A stretch of DNA of 64,000 nt, taken from Candidatus Poribacteria bacterium (GTDB lineage: Bacteria > Poribacteria > WGA-4E > PCPOR2b). Below are positions 19,490-28,826 of the stretch, piece after piece. The notes under the pieces were generated by a model that saw only the letters and a list, made by a program, of their open reading frames with translations, ran no database searches and was not told the DNA's origin. How positions within the stretch are numbered: position 1 is the first letter of the stretch; every line of letters begins with the position of its first letter. The stretch spans positions 1 through 64,000 of the forward strand of contig JAPPKS010000017.1 in the NCBI GenBank assembly GCA_028819845.1, written 5' to 3'. A program made the translations under genes and the position numbers.

Positions 19490-19495
19490 AGGAGG
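19490..19495 (+). promoter_or_regulatory. Consensus Shine-Dalgarno sequence AGGAGG ahead of an ATA codon
   Basis: AGGAGG ends 8 bases before ATA AAG CCG at 19504. No ATG, GTG or TTG lies in frame until 19549, which has no ribosome site of its own. The arrangement points to an ATA start or a mutated start codon. Confidence 0.6.
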
Positions 19496-19503
19496 TTTCA
19501 ACT

Positions 19504-20214
19504 ATAAAGCCGGAATTTGGACAGAAACCCAAAGAATGGTCCGATTCGATGCAGGCTATTCATAAATCAATCTCACAATTACTTGGGGATGTGAAAGTGT
19601 TCCACGAAATGCGAGATATAGTCTCTGAAAATCCTCATCTTCCAAAAAGTCATCGCTTCTATGACTATCTTTTCGATTCTTATATTTCTCATGTAATTAT
19701 GGGCATACGTCGACACATTAAATATAGAGATAATCGAATTATATCCTTTGCGCGAGTACTTAAGGAGATTGTTGATAACCCGCACCCCGAAATGTTGTCC
19801 CGCAGTGCACTTCGTCCAAGTTCTGGAGGTCCGACCAGCCCCCAACGGAAGCCGACAGGTATGGATGACTTCGCTAAATTTGCAGACCCAAGCGGAACAT
19901 ATGTATGCCAGCAAAAGGTAAAAAAGGATCTGGACGAACTAAAGGCAACGGCTAAAGCCTGTGAGGCTGTTGCAGATAAACGTATTGCTCATCGGGAAAA
20001 GGGGCCGCCGTCGATTATACCAATTGCGACATGGGAAGAGCTAGAACGTGAGATTGGTAAGAGCCTTGATGTGTTGGAGGAGAAATGTGTGAAATATTAT
20101 GAGCTATTCTTCAATGTTGGGGCTGCCACGATGATTCCAACCGCTCAAGGCGAATGGGGCGAGTGGAAAACCATCTTCTCTATATCATGGATGCCGCCGA
20201 CCAATAATCGGTAA
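19504..20214 (+). CDS. HEPN/AbiU2-like protein, possible ATA start
   Basis: A 236-residue (from ATA) or 221-residue (from ATG 19549) soluble, mostly helical protein. Its layout recalls the HEPN AbiU2 family: a helical N-terminal part (HRFYDYLFDSYISHVIMGIRRH), a FAKFADPSG segment, and then ADKRIAHRE followed by a helix ending KCVKYYELF. AbiU2-type proteins are linked to abortive infection and often act as RNases. The Arg usually preceding the DK..AH motif is Ala here, so activity is uncertain. The gene sits 34 bases after the J-domain/TPR gene and is likely in one operon with it. The family call is from pattern recognition and is moderate; the extra N-terminus KPEFGQKPKEWSDS would be translated only from the ATA. 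Confidence 0.6.
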   Translation: MKPEFGQKPKEWSDSMQAIHKSISQLLGDVKVFHEMRDIVSENPHLPKSHRFYDYLFDSYISHVIMGIRRHIKYRDNRIISFARVLKEIVDNPHPEMLSRSALRPSSGGPTSPQRKPTGMDDFAKFADPSGTYVCQQKVKKDLDELKATAKACEAVADKRIAHREKGPPSIIPIATWEELEREIGKSLDVLEEKCVKYYELFFNVGAATMIPTAQGEWGEWKTIFSISWMPPTNNR

Positions 20215-20423
20215 TTAGACAGCCGTTCCAAGTAACTCACGATGGATGCGATAACAGCCTAAGAATTTGGTAGTATTTTCCTTGTCCTCTTCAACACTGT
20301 AACTGTTCTGCTAGCCTTGACATCATTCCCAAATAGATGCTTCTATTATGGGACGGGTTGAAGAATAATTTGGATGTTGTCTGTAAAGATTATGAGTTTC
20401 TACTTCGCTAAACAAGAGGTGTT

Positions 20424-22115
20424 ATGGAATTTACTGCAACGCAAGCAAATCTTCTAAAAGCAATCAAGTCTCTCCAGTCGCGGGCGGCGCGAGATAATCA
20501 CCTAGAGTATATCTCCGATGTGCGTGTGCGTAGCATTGAGAACGATAAGCTAGAGCTTTCAACCTCAGACACAAAAATTACAATTGACGCGGATGTTACG
20601 CAACCGGGGACGGTAATTCTGCCCGTCAGACGGCTGAGTGAGGTAGTCCGTGCCGGACAACGCGCCGAGTTCCGCATGCTCCCGGAAGGGCAAATGCAAG
20701 TGGATTGCGGCGGACAGACCTATTACCTGAGCGCGTCTACCTACGTGCCACAGTCTCCAGCGGCGGAAACAGCAATCGCGGTAGTGACGCCAAAACGTCG
20801 TACGGTGCGCAATTCGATGGTATTCTCTGTAGTCTCACACGTTATCTTGGCTTTCGCTATTTTCCTGTTTGCAAGGGACGACGCGGATGAAATTAAAGAT
20901 GCGATTGCGGTCGAGATGGTGAAGCCGCAGCCGAAGGTTAGGCGGTTGAAAAAGATCAAGCCCAAACCGCCTGAACCGGTGCCCCAACCCGCGCAACAGA
21001 TTTCCCAACCCGTTCGAGTGTCTTCTGCTCCGCGAGTTGCTAGGCCTGTCGCGGCTGCTCCAAGCCGTGTGTCGATGGACGTGTCCCCATTAGTTCCGGA
21101 TACGATTGTAGATAGTCCTGTAAAGACGGTGGCCGACATCGAACCCAAGCGTAACGAGGAGGTCATTGCCCCCGCAGTCGGCGGGCGTCGAGGTCCCGAT
21201 AAGGGGCGCGGGTCAGGTACAGAGGCAATAAACGGACGCGGCCGAAGCGGCACAGGCGGTATTGACTCGCTAGTTGGCACGGTCGGGGCAGCCGACGCTG
21301 GCGCCGGAGGCGTTGGAGACGATCCGTTGGCTAAAATCACCACGGTGCCTGATGATAAGTTAGGTGCAATATTAGAAGGGGAGGGCGCTGACATACAAGG
21401 TCATATCCGCTTCACTCGACTAATTCATTCACTAGCAGATTGGTGGCAAGATCCTTCGGCGCTGCCGAGTTTCATGCGGTGGTTATCGGACAACACTCGC
21501 CTGCGTGCGGATATGAAACTGGAGGGCGGCGCCATGCGAATGACAGATCCGAGAATCCTTGATGCACCCATCATTGTGATGACAGGGCACGATAAAGAAT
21601 TGACCACAACGCGTAATCTAATGCGGGGCGAGCCGTGGATGGTGGGTTTTACTCCTGCAGAACGGTCGGCAATGAGAAAATACCTCGTGGAACGCGGTGG
21701 GACGCTATTTTTCGATGATTGCGGGTTCAAGGGCTTGTTCGCCGCGCGTGTCGCGGATGAATTGAAAAAAATCCTGCCAGAATATCCGCTTAAGTCAATC
21801 CCGCACAACCATGAGATTTATTCCATCTATTATAAGCTATCAATCCCTCCGAATGGGTCTGATGTTTACTGGGGATCTGAAAATAATCCTAAAGTCACGA
21901 AGTTTAAATACCATAAGGCGATTACGATTGGACGTCGTGTCGCAGTGCTTTATAATCGGAAGGATTATCTCTGTGCGATGGAAACAGCAGAAATCCCAAG
22001 TCGGACCATGCTAAGGATGCGCCGATCCGCTGATGTGCATCGGTTTATGGTCAATTTATTTGTGTATGCGATGAAATACGGGGGAAATACCGATCGATCC
22101 GCTTATAAAAAATAA
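20424..22115 (+). CDS. Fusion protein: beta-clamp domain I, membrane anchor, Pro-rich linker, DUF4159
   Basis: A 563-residue protein with an unexpected build. Residues 1-115 look like the first domain of the DNA polymerase III beta sliding clamp (start MEFTATQANLLKAI; then KLELSTSDTKITI, PGTVILPVRRLSEVV, YYLSAS). Residues 131-150 are one membrane helix after a basic stretch (TPKRRTVRN), predicting an inside N-terminus. A TonB-like Pro/Lys-rich linker and a Gly-rich segment follow, to about residue 325. Residues ~327-555 are a DUF4159 domain (HIRFTRLIHSLADWW, GHDKEL, GGTLFFDDCG, IPHNHEIYSIYYKL). Clamp domains II and III are missing, so it cannot be a working clamp. A stand-alone DUF4159 protein is encoded at 45095-45772. 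The start has a GAGG site (AAGAGGTGTT) shortly before the ATG. Function unknown. Confidence 0.82.
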   Translation: MEFTATQANLLKAIKSLQSRAARDNHLEYISDVRVRSIENDKLELSTSDTKITIDADVTQPGTVILPVRRLSEVVRAGQRAEFRMLPEGQMQVDCGGQTYYLSASTYVPQSPAAETAIAVVTPKRRTVRNSMVFSVVSHVILAFAIFLFARDDADEIKDAIAVEMVKPQPKVRRLKKIKPKPPEPVPQPAQQISQPVRVSSAPRVARPVAAAPSRVSMDVSPLVPDTIVDSPVKTVADIEPKRNEEVIAPAVGGRRGPDKGRGSGTEAINGRGRSGTGGIDSLVGTVGAADAGAGGVGDDPLAKITTVPDDKLGAILEGEGADIQGHIRFTRLIHSLADWWQDPSALPSFMRWLSDNTRLRADMKLEGGAMRMTDPRILDAPIIVMTGHDKELTTTRNLMRGEPWMVGFTPAERSAMRKYLVERGGTLFFDDCGFKGLFAARVADELKKILPEYPLKSIPHNHEIYSIYYKLSIPPNGSDVYWGSENNPKVTKFKYHKAITIGRRVAVLYNRKDYLCAMETAEIPSRTMLRMRRSADVHRFMVNLFVYAMKYGGNTDRSAYKK

Positions 22116-22137
22116 GGGTTTGTTCGGTATTTTATTT

Positions 22138-22156
22138 GGCTCGTTGAGCCTTTCTT
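22138..22156 (+). terminator. Intrinsic terminator after the DUF4159 fusion gene
   Basis: GGCTC-GTT-GAGCC stem-loop followed by TTTCTT, 23 bases downstream of the stop. Confidence 0.6.
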
Positions 22157-22185
22157 AGCGCTCTGATGTGAGCGTTAAATTTTTG
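22157..22185 (+). terminator. Second hairpin with T-rich tail
   Basis: AGCGCTC and GAGCGTT pair over seven positions (one G-T) around a TGATGT loop, then AAATTTTTG. With the hairpin just before it, it makes a tandem terminator. Confidence 0.5.
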
Positions 22186-22212
22186 ATTACGGTGTTAAAA
22201 GCAGTAGATTGC

Positions 22213-22260
22213 GAAAAAACTTGACATAACTCAAAAAAAACCTAGAAAAAACTTGACATA
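22213..22260 (+). repeat. 16-bp direct repeat carrying TTGACA twice
   Basis: GAAAAAACTTGACATA occurs at 22213-22228 and again, identical, at 22245-22260. The start-to-start distance is 32 bases, about three helix turns. Confidence 0.8.
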
Positions 22261-22282
22261 CATCAATTGGGTTTGGTATACT
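22253..22282 (+). promoter_or_regulatory. Promoter of the str-S10-spc-alpha supercluster
   Basis: TTGACA (22253-22258) and TATACT (22277-22282) are 18 bases apart, with transcription expected to start near 22290. The upstream TTGACA copy at 22221 has only a weak -10 (TAGAAA at 22243). Confidence 0.75.
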
Positions 22283-22393
22283 CTCACTCTTAATGCCATT
22301 TTACAATTTGATAAGGCATGAAGGGAGGGATTCTAAGCCCAGAACGCTTCGATAGTGTTTTTACGGTTTACTCATGATAGGGAACTAGTTATG

Positions 22394-22446
22394 AGCCCCT
22401 TGAGTCCCAATGGGGCTTTATTTATGCCTAACGGAATTTTCGTTAG
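22394..22446 (+). promoter_or_regulatory. Two-hairpin leader of rpsL (candidate attenuator)
   Basis: Hairpin 1: AGCCCCTTG pairs with CAA(T)GGGGCT (22394-22417) and is followed by TTATTTAT. Hairpin 2: CTAACG-GAATTTT-CGTTAG (22428-22446). Both lie between promoter and rpsL. They could be a terminator/anti-terminator element or a binding site for a ribosomal protein. Confidence 0.5.
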
Positions 22447-22492
22447 TGTCCCTGACAGTGTGAATCCAACGATTAAAAAAATTGAGGGTAAA

Positions 22493-22858
22493 ATGCCGAC
22501 AATTAATCAGTTAATCAAAAAACCTCGAAAAAAGAACCGGAAGAAGAGTAAAGCGCCCGTCCTTCAAAACTGCCCGCAACGTCGAGGTATCTGTGTTCAG
22601 GTAAGAGCTATAACGCCCAAAAAACCAAATTCCGCGTTGCGAAAAGTGGCTCGTGTTCGATTCACAACAGGTTTTGAAGCGACTTGTTATATTCCGGGAA
22701 TTGACCATAACTTGCAGGAACACTCTGTTGTCCTTGTCCGCGGAGGAAGGGTTAAAGATTTGCCAAATGTCAGATACCATATCGTTCGCGGTGCTTTAGA
22801 TACTGCCGGAGTCGAAAATCGAAGGCAGGCCCGATCAAAATATGGGGCGAAGAGGTAA
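22493..22858 (+). CDS. rpsL: 30S ribosomal protein S12
   Basis: A 121-residue S12, part of the decoding centre of the small subunit. The canonical start [14 protein letters not shown] is at 22493 with GAGGG ahead of it. An upstream in-frame start at 22355 would add 46 residues with no match to S12. The loop [16 protein letters not shown] and [17 protein letters not shown] are intact, and the two lysines where streptomycin-resistance changes usually occur are wild type. The end RSKYGAKR is standard. It is the first gene of the supercluster; rpoB/rpoC, often next upstream, are not here. Confidence 0.97.
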   Translation: MPTINQLIKKPRKKNRKKSKAPVLQNCPQRRGICVQVRAITPKKPNSALRKVARVRFTTGFEATCYIPGIDHNLQEHSVVLVRGGRVKDLPNVRYHIVRGALDTAGVENRRQARSKYGAKR

Positions 22859-22872
22859 ATAAGGAGGAAGGC

Positions 22873-23370
22873 ATGCCGCGGCGAAAAGTCGGCGAGAAAC
22901 GAGAGATATTACCTGATCCGAAGTACAACAGTAAGCTAGTCGCAAAATTTGTAAATTGCCTAATGACCCGCGGGAAAAGGAGTCTTGCCAGGCGAATTTT
23001 GTATGAAAGTTTTGACATTATCGAAAACAGAACAAAGGAAGATGGGTTCGCAGTGTTCCGTCAAGCGATTAATAATGTCAAACCTGTGCTTGAGATTAGA
23101 TCGAGGCGTGTTGGCGGGCAAACGTATCAAGTGCCAGTTGATGTAAAGGCAGAGCGGCGAACCACGTTAGCAATTCGATGGATTGTCAAATCCACCCGGC
23201 GCGAACGGGGCTACGCTACTACAAGCCAACGCCCCGAAAAAACCATGCAAGAGCGGCTAGCCGGCGAATTGTTAGATGCTTATCGAAATGACGGATCAGC
23301 ATTCCGCAGGAAACTCGATCAACATAGAATGGCAGAAGCAAACCGGGCATTTGCCCATTACCGCTGGTAG
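22873..23370 (+). CDS. rpsG: 30S ribosomal protein S7
   Basis: A 165-residue S7, a 16S rRNA-binding assembly protein in the small-subunit head. It starts MPRRKV as usual, with AAGGAGG at the right spacing. Conserved parts are KFVNCLMTRGKRSLARRILY, VEIRSRRVGG-like LEIRSRRVGGQTYQVPVDV, and the ending MAEANRAFAHYRW. It is a few residues longer than the 156-residue norm, mainly in the middle (AYRNDGSAFRRKLDQHR). It is 14 bases from rpsL and in the same operon. Confidence 0.97.
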   Translation: MPRRKVGEKREILPDPKYNSKLVAKFVNCLMTRGKRSLARRILYESFDIIENRTKEDGFAVFRQAINNVKPVLEIRSRRVGGQTYQVPVDVKAERRTTLAIRWIVKSTRRERGYATTSQRPEKTMQERLAGELLDAYRNDGSAFRRKLDQHRMAEANRAFAHYRW

Positions 23371-23418
23371 AAAGACAGCCAACGCCATCTGGGAAAGTTC
23401 GGAAGGTAAATTTAGAAA

Positions 23419-25557
23419 ATGGCGCTCACACATAATGACCGTTCCACATCCGCTAAAAGGAAATCAATAGATCCGCGTCGATTCCCCGTGGCTAATACGC
23501 GCAACATCGGCATTATGGCGCACATTGATGCCGGAAAGACAACTATTACCGAACGGATTTTATACTATACAGGCCGAGTCCACCGGATGGGTATAGTAGA
23601 TGACGGAACTACCACGATGGATTGGATGGTCCAAGAACAAGAAAGAGGAATTACCATTACCGCTGCGGCAACAGCTTGCCGATGGCAGGACCATCGTATC
23701 AACATTATTGATACCCCCGGTCATATCGATTTTACGGTTGAAGTCGAACGCTCACTCCGCGTACTTGATGGTGCGGTTGCGGTGTTTTGCGCGGTTGGCG
23801 GCGTTGAACCGCAATCCGAAACTGTTTGGAGGCAAGCGGATAAATATCAGATTCCTCGCATCGCATTAATAAATAAGATGGATCGGACGGGTGCAGACTT
23901 TTTTCGAACTGTTGAAATGATGGTTGAACGGCTCGGCGCACGCGCTATACCAATTCAGTTGCCTATCGGTTCGGCCGAGCGGTTCAACGGCGTTGTTGAT
24001 TTGATTACTCGCAAAGGTTTAACATGGAATGAAGCAAGCCTCGGTGCTGTAGTTGACGAAACTGCTATCCCTGAAGCAATGGCAGAGATTGTTGAGGACT
24101 ACCGAGGGCAGATGTTGGAGGCGATTGCTGAATGGGATAATGAGTTGCTAATTAAATACCTTGATGGTGTTGAGCTTTCCGAGGCGGAAATAAAATCCGG
24201 CTTGCGAAAAGCCGCATTGAACGGACATGTTGTTCCAGTGCTATGCGGAGCGGCATTAAGAAACAGAGGGATTCAACCGCTGTTAGATGCCATCACTGAT
24301 TATTTGCCCTCCCCTGTAGATGTCCCCCCGATGATTGGTTTCCACCCCCAAACCCACACTGAAGAAATTCGTTCAGCTAGCGATGATGAGCCTTTTGCAG
24401 CACTAGCCTTCAAGATTATGACGGATGAGCACGTTGGAAAATTAACCTTTCTCCGTGTCTATTCTGGCGTTTTGACAAAAGGTGCGGCCGTTTATAACAG
24501 CACGCGTCAAAAACATGAGAGAGTTGGAAGGTTGATGCAAATGCACGCTAATAAACGTGAAGAACGCCATGCAGTTTATGCCGGAGACATCGCGGCAGTA
24601 ATTGGGTTGAAGGATATCTCCACCGGCGATACTATCTGTGTCCAGGATTCTCCCATAACATTTGAATCGATAGTCTTTCCGTCTCCCGTTATGTCAATTG
24701 CGATTGAACCACAAACGCAATCGGACGTAGACAAAATGAACCTCGCGCTCTCAAAACTCGCAGAAGAGGACCCGACTTTTAAGATTCATCAAGACTCCGA
24801 AACTGGGCAGACGCTCCTGTCAGGAATGGGAGAGTTACACCTTGAAATCATCGTCGATCGCCTGATTAGAGAGTTTAATGTTAGCGCGAATATTGGACAG
24901 CCTCAAGTGGCTTATCGGGAAACCATCCGGCGCCATGCGATGGCGGAGGGACGATTTGTCAGACAATCTGGCGGACGCGGGCAATACGGACATGTCGTTC
25001 TCGAAATTTATCCCATTGCAAAGGGTTCAGGATATGAATTCGTTGATGAAATAAAGGGCGGCGATATTCCAAAAGACTACATACCAGCTATTGATAAAGG
25101 AATTCAGGAGGCGATGAACGTAGGGATTGTATGCGGTTATCCTATTGTTGATGTCGGTGTGCGTCTCTACGATGGTTCTTACCATGCGGTTGATTCATCA
25201 GAATTAGCATTTTCTATCGCTGCTTCGATTGCTTTCAAGGATGCTATGAAGCAAGCACAACCAATCTTGCTTGAACCCATCATGGATGTAGAAGTGATTG
25301 TGCCAGATAGCTACTTAGGAAAGGTTATGGGTGATTTGAACGCACGTCGTGCACAAATTCTCCGTACGGACACTCAATCAAAATCACACATACAGTTGAT
25401 TCAAGCATATTGCCCTCTAGCTGAAATGTTCGGTTATGTCAAAACGCTTCGTTCCTTAACTCAAGGACGAGCGACGTATTCAATGGAATTCTCGCACTAC
25501 AGTGACGTTCCACAAAGCATTGTTCAGGAGATTCTTTCGTCAAAAAGGGTATCTTAA
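23419..25557 (+). CDS. fusA: Translation elongation factor G
   Basis: A 712-residue GTPase that drives tRNA-mRNA translocation and, with recycling factor, ribosome splitting. G1 is [10 protein letters not shown]3 DTPGHIDF and G4 [10 protein letters not shown]. The five-domain length is normal. The switch region reads [28 protein letters not shown], and [22 protein letters not shown] follows. These resemble the spd-type EF-G subgroup known from spirochaetes, planctomycetes and some deltaproteobacteria more than the standard form; this is inference from memory. A short basic N-terminal extension ([20 protein letters not shown]) precedes the G domain. Confidence 0.96.
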   Translation: MALTHNDRSTSAKRKSIDPRRFPVANTRNIGIMAHIDAGKTTITERILYYTGRVHRMGIVDDGTTTMDWMVQEQERGITITAAATACRWQDHRINIIDTPGHIDFTVEVERSLRVLDGAVAVFCAVGGVEPQSETVWRQADKYQIPRIALINKMDRTGADFFRTVEMMVERLGARAIPIQLPIGSAERFNGVVDLITRKGLTWNEASLGAVVDETAIPEAMAEIVEDYRGQMLEAIAEWDNELLIKYLDGVELSEAEIKSGLRKAALNGHVVPVLCGAALRNRGIQPLLDAITDYLPSPVDVPPMIGFHPQTHTEEIRSASDDEPFAALAFKIMTDEHVGKLTFLRVYSGVLTKGAAVYNSTRQKHERVGRLMQMHANKREERHAVYAGDIAAVIGLKDISTGDTICVQDSPITFESIVFPSPVMSIAIEPQTQSDVDKMNLALSKLAEEDPTFKIHQDSETGQTLLSGMGELHLEIIVDRLIREFNVSANIGQPQVAYRETIRRHAMAEGRFVRQSGGRGQYGHVVLEIYPIAKGSGYEFVDEIKGGDIPKDYIPAIDKGIQEAMNVGIVCGYPIVDVGVRLYDGSYHAVDSSELAFSIAASIAFKDAMKQAQPILLEPIMDVEVIVPDSYLGKVMGDLNARRAQILRTDTQSKSHIQLIQAYCPLAEMFGYVKTLRSLTQGRATYSMEFSHYSDVPQSIVQEILSSKRVS

Positions 25558-25668
25558 CTCTATCATTTTAATTCGTTACTACTTCAAGAATGGTAAACAA
25601 CCCTGATCGCCAGAGACTGGCAAGAATGTGCACCCTATAAATTCTTATGAATGTGAGGAGATTTACAC

Positions 25669-26865
25669 ATGGCAAAAGCAAAATTTGAAAGGACTAAACC
25701 ACACATCAATATCGGTACAATTGGGCACGTCGATCACGGTAAGACAACATTAACGGCGGCAATCACAATGATCTATTCGAAACTTTCCGGAGTAGATTAT
25801 GTCAAAACTTACGAAGAGATTGACGCCGCGCCGGAAGAGAAAGAGCGCGGAATTACAATCAATACAGCTCACGTGGAATATGAAACCGAGAATCGACACT
25901 ATGCTCATGTGGACTGTCCTGGACACGCGGATTATATCAAGAATATGATTACTGGTGCGGCGCAAATGGATGGAGCAATCTTGGTGGTGTCCGCCGCCGA
26001 TGGCCCTATGCCCCAAACCCGTGAGCATGTTCTCTTGGCACGGCAAGTAAATGTGCCATCAATCGTTGTTTTTCTGAATAAAGCGGACATGGTTGATGAC
26101 CCCGAACTACTAGAATTGGTTGAGCTTGAAGTTCGAGAACTCTTGACCGAATATGAATTTCCGGGGGATGATATCCCGGTAATCGCGGGTTCCGCACTAG
26201 AGGCGATGGAAAGCGGTGAACCAGACAATGAAGCATGTAAGCCAATTTTGGAATTGATGGAAGCCATTGACGCCTATATTCCTGAACCTGTAAGAGATAT
26301 TGACAGGCCGTTTTTAATGCCAATAGAAGATATTTTTTCAATTACGGGACGAGGAACTGTTGTGACAGGGCGTGTGGAACGTGGAATAGTAAAGGTCGGC
26401 GAAACTGTTGAAATCGTTGGCCTTCGACCAACCCATGACACTGTTGTCACCGGGGTGGAGATGTTCCGTAAGTTGTTAGATGAAGGGCGCGCCGGTGATA
26501 ACATCGGGTTATTGTTGCGTGGTGTTGAGCGCCAGAATGTTGAGCGGGGGCAAGTGGTAGCAGCGCCTGGTTCAATTACACCCCACACGAAATTTGAAGC
26601 TGAAACCTATATTTTGAATAAAGATGAAGGCGGTCGTTGGACACCATTCTTTAGTGGTTACCGACCCCAGTTTTACTTCCGTACGACGGACGTAACAGGG
26701 GTAATGCATCTTCCCGAAGGTGTCGAAATGGTCATGCCAGGCGATCACATTCATATTAGCGTAGAACTGACAAAGCCAATTGCCCTAGAAGAAGAACTAA
26801 GGTTCGCCATACGTGAAGGTGGACATACTGTTGGAGCAGGTGTTGTTTCTAAAGTTATTGAGTGA
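25669..26865 (+). CDS. tuf: Translation elongation factor Tu
   Basis: A 398-residue GTPase that brings aminoacyl-tRNA to the ribosome. G1 is GHVDHGKTT, the effector region [13 protein letters not shown]3 DCPGHADY and G4 NKADMVDD (Ala where Cys is common). Domains II and III are complete ([36 protein letters not shown]). A GAGGAGA site precedes the ATG. It sits between fusA and rpsJ as in many bacteria, and no second copy is in this window. Confidence 0.98.
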   Translation: MAKAKFERTKPHINIGTIGHVDHGKTTLTAAITMIYSKLSGVDYVKTYEEIDAAPEEKERGITINTAHVEYETENRHYAHVDCPGHADYIKNMITGAAQMDGAILVVSAADGPMPQTREHVLLARQVNVPSIVVFLNKADMVDDPELLELVELEVRELLTEYEFPGDDIPVIAGSALEAMESGEPDNEACKPILELMEAIDAYIPEPVRDIDRPFLMPIEDIFSITGRGTVVTGRVERGIVKVGETVEIVGLRPTHDTVVTGVEMFRKLLDEGRAGDNIGLLLRGVERQNVERGQVVAAPGSITPHTKFEAETYILNKDEGGRWTPFFSGYRPQFYFRTTDVTGVMHLPEGVEMVMPGDHIHISVELTKPIALEEELRFAIREGGHTVGAGVVSKVIE

Positions 26866-27096
26866 ACGCTCCTACGATGGAAGTTGCAATGAAGAAGGAA
26901 AATCGCCGCGAAAAGACGCCTCACAACTAACCGCAATGAAGTTAATTGGGTCATCTTTTTGCAACACTCGAGGTCTAATGGGGTTATTGGATTTGCACTG
27001 TATCGCCAAGTTGATTTGAGAATTATCGTGCATACGCCCGTTTGTCCAATTCGTGCTGTGTAGTGCACCGCTCCATGGACTCAATTGGAAAGGTTG

Positions 27097-27408
27097 ATGG
27101 ACAACCAAAAAATTCGTATTCGCCTGAAAGCGTTCGATCATCGATTATTAGACCAGTCCGCGTCACAAATCGCAGATACTGCGAAGCGATCAGGCGCAGT
27201 TGTGTCTGGACCAATCCCGCTGCCGACAAAGAAACACACCTATACAGTTCAACGGTCTACATTCATAGACAAAAAGTCTCGTGAACAGTTTGAAATGCGT
27301 ATCCATAAGAGGGTTTTGGATATCGTGGAAATAACCCCAAAGACTGTAGACGCCTTAATGCGCTTAGATTTGCCTGCTGGTGTTGATGTTAAAATCATGC
27401 TTTTGTAA
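27097..27408 (+). CDS. rpsJ: 30S ribosomal protein S10
   Basis: A 103-residue S10 of the small-subunit head, also known as NusE in antitermination complexes. The start [19 protein letters not shown] matches the family. A TTG four codons upstream (27085) is open but adds nothing conserved. Motifs seen are [31 protein letters not shown] and [10 protein letters not shown]. It begins the S10 section, 231 bases after tuf; that gap contains no gene and no clear promoter. Confidence 0.97.
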   Translation: MDNQKIRIRLKAFDHRLLDQSASQIADTAKRSGAVVSGPIPLPTKKHTYTVQRSTFIDKKSREQFEMRIHKRVLDIVEITPKTVDALMRLDLPAGVDVKIMLL

Positions 27409-27441
27409 GTAATCTGTCATACCGGCTTTGGAGATGTGTAA

Positions 27442-28071
27442 ATGAGCGATGGAATTTTGGGTAAAAAGATAGGAATGACTCAAGTCTTTGACGAATCTGG
27501 TACAGCCATTCCGGTAACGGTCGTGGAAGCCGGCCCTTGTCCAATCGTGCAAATAAAGACCGAGAAACGAGACGGATATAATGCGGTTCAACTGGGATTT
27601 GTCGATCGAAACGAAAATAAGATTAACCGCCCGATACATGGCCATTTCAAAAAGGCAGATGTTACGCCTCGCCGGTATTTGAAAGAGGTTCGCGTAGACA
27701 CAACCGAAGGGTTGTCGGTTGGATCGGTTGTGGATGCAGGAATTTTTTCAGCCGGCGACACCGTTGATGTATCCGGGATTTCAAAAGGAAGAGGTTTTAC
27801 CGGCGTCGTTAAACGTTGGGGGTTCGCGGGTGGTAGGAAATCCCATGGAGGCGAACAAGATTTGAGACGCCCGGGTTCGATTGGAGCAGGTTCCGATCCC
27901 TCACGCGTCTTCAAGGGCAAGCGTATGTCAGGTCGGCATGGCGGAAAACGAATTACCGTCCAAAACCTAGAAGTCATTGAAGCCGATATGGAAAGAAATC
28001 TTTTAGTTATTAAAGGTGCAGTCGCTGGTCCGCCAAATGGATTGCTAGTCATCAGAAGAGCGGTCAAATAA
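27442..28071 (+). CDS. rplC: 50S ribosomal protein L3
   Basis: A 209-residue L3, an early-assembly 23S rRNA-binding protein near the peptidyl transferase centre. Conserved stretches are GILGKKIGMTQVFDESG, the long loop SKGRGFTGVVKRWGFAGG (the region reaching the catalytic centre), and MSGRHGGKRITVQNL. Length is normal. It lies 33 bases after rpsJ with a GGAGATG site. Confidence 0.97.
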   Translation: MSDGILGKKIGMTQVFDESGTAIPVTVVEAGPCPIVQIKTEKRDGYNAVQLGFVDRNENKINRPIHGHFKKADVTPRRYLKEVRVDTTEGLSVGSVVDAGIFSAGDTVDVSGISKGRGFTGVVKRWGFAGGRKSHGGEQDLRRPGSIGAGSDPSRVFKGKRMSGRHGGKRITVQNLEVIEADMERNLLVIKGAVAGPPNGLLVIRRAVK

Positions 28072-28149
28072 GAGATTATCCTCCGCGAAAACGAATGACT
28101 TAAAAATTAAATCAAGCGATTCCGTCCATCTTTGTAAGGATGATTAACC

Positions 28150-28779
28150 ATGGCAACTTTCGATGTGTATGACCGGTCGGGTACTATTCTTCGGTCGAAG
28201 GAATTATCGGACACATTTGTTAACGAATCCGTAAACAAGGCTATTGTACATCAATGTGTCGTTGCATATCTTGCCAATCAACGAAGAGGAACAGCTTCGA
28301 CCAAATCACGTTCGGAGGTTCGAGGAAGCAAGAAAAAGCTTTATCGCCAAAAAGGAACGGGGCGAGCTCGTGTCGGCGATAATAAATCACCGATACGTGT
28401 ACACGGGGGTGTGGCATTTGGTCCAAAACCGCGGAGCTATCGTCAATTTACCCCCAAAAAAATCCGTAGACGCGGGCTTCACTCGGCTTTAGCGGACAAA
28501 TTTCAAAGTGAGAATTGTTTAATAGTCGAGGAATTCACATTAGAACTGCCCAAAACTAAAACATTCGTTGAGTTTTTAGAAACCTTTGATCTTGAAGGTA
28601 AAACCCTTTTTGTCGTTGGATCCCATGAACACAACATTTACTTATCTGTGCGGAATATCCCTCGGGCGAATTGTTGCACGTGGGATAGGTTAAATATTCA
28701 TGATGTACTTTGGCATGACAAAATCGTCTTCACCGAAAGCGCGGTAGAAAAGCTCGAACGTAAATTCGTAGGAACTTAA
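28150..28779 (+). CDS. rplD: 50S ribosomal protein L4
   Basis: A 209-residue L4, an assembly protein lining the exit tunnel. The tunnel loop is recognisable ([31 protein letters not shown], shown here by its ends [13 protein letters not shown] and [12 protein letters not shown]). The C-terminal half keeps the Rossmann-like fold but with diverged sequence. In enteric bacteria L4 represses its own operon; no such leader is evident before rpsJ here. It is preceded by an AAGGA site. Confidence 0.95.
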   Translation: MATFDVYDRSGTILRSKELSDTFVNESVNKAIVHQCVVAYLANQRRGTASTKSRSEVRGSKKKLYRQKGTGRARVGDNKSPIRVHGGVAFGPKPRSYRQFTPKKIRRRGLHSALADKFQSENCLIVEEFTLELPKTKTFVEFLETFDLEGKTLFVVGSHEHNIYLSVRNIPRANCCTWDRLNIHDVLWHDKIVFTESAVEKLERKFVGT

Positions 28780-28826
28780 GTAGTCGAAATGACAGAAAAT
28801 TCTTCAAATGAGGCATAAGCCAGTCA

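Larger units (their letters stand above)
22116..22492. other. Intergenic/leader region before the ribosomal supercluster
   Basis: This 377-base stretch contains two terminator-like hairpins, a repeated -35 element with one good promoter, and a leader of about 200 bases with two stable hairpins before rpsL. All are listed separately. An open frame runs into rpsL from 22355, but the canonical S12 start is at 22493 and the extension has no S12-like sequence. Confidence 0.7.

Noticed and set aside
20317-20349. TTGACA ... TATTAT upstream of the clamp-DUF4159 gene
   Set aside because: Spacer is 21 bases, too long for a normal sigma-70 promoter.
20741-21394. 217-codon minus-strand frame opposite the DUF4159 fusion
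   Set aside because: Shadow of the Pro/Gly/Ser-rich linker coding region; composition is skewed and no start signal exists.
22355-22492. 46-residue N-terminal extension of S12
   Set aside because: Not S12-like; covers the structured leader and the canonical start has its own ribosome site.
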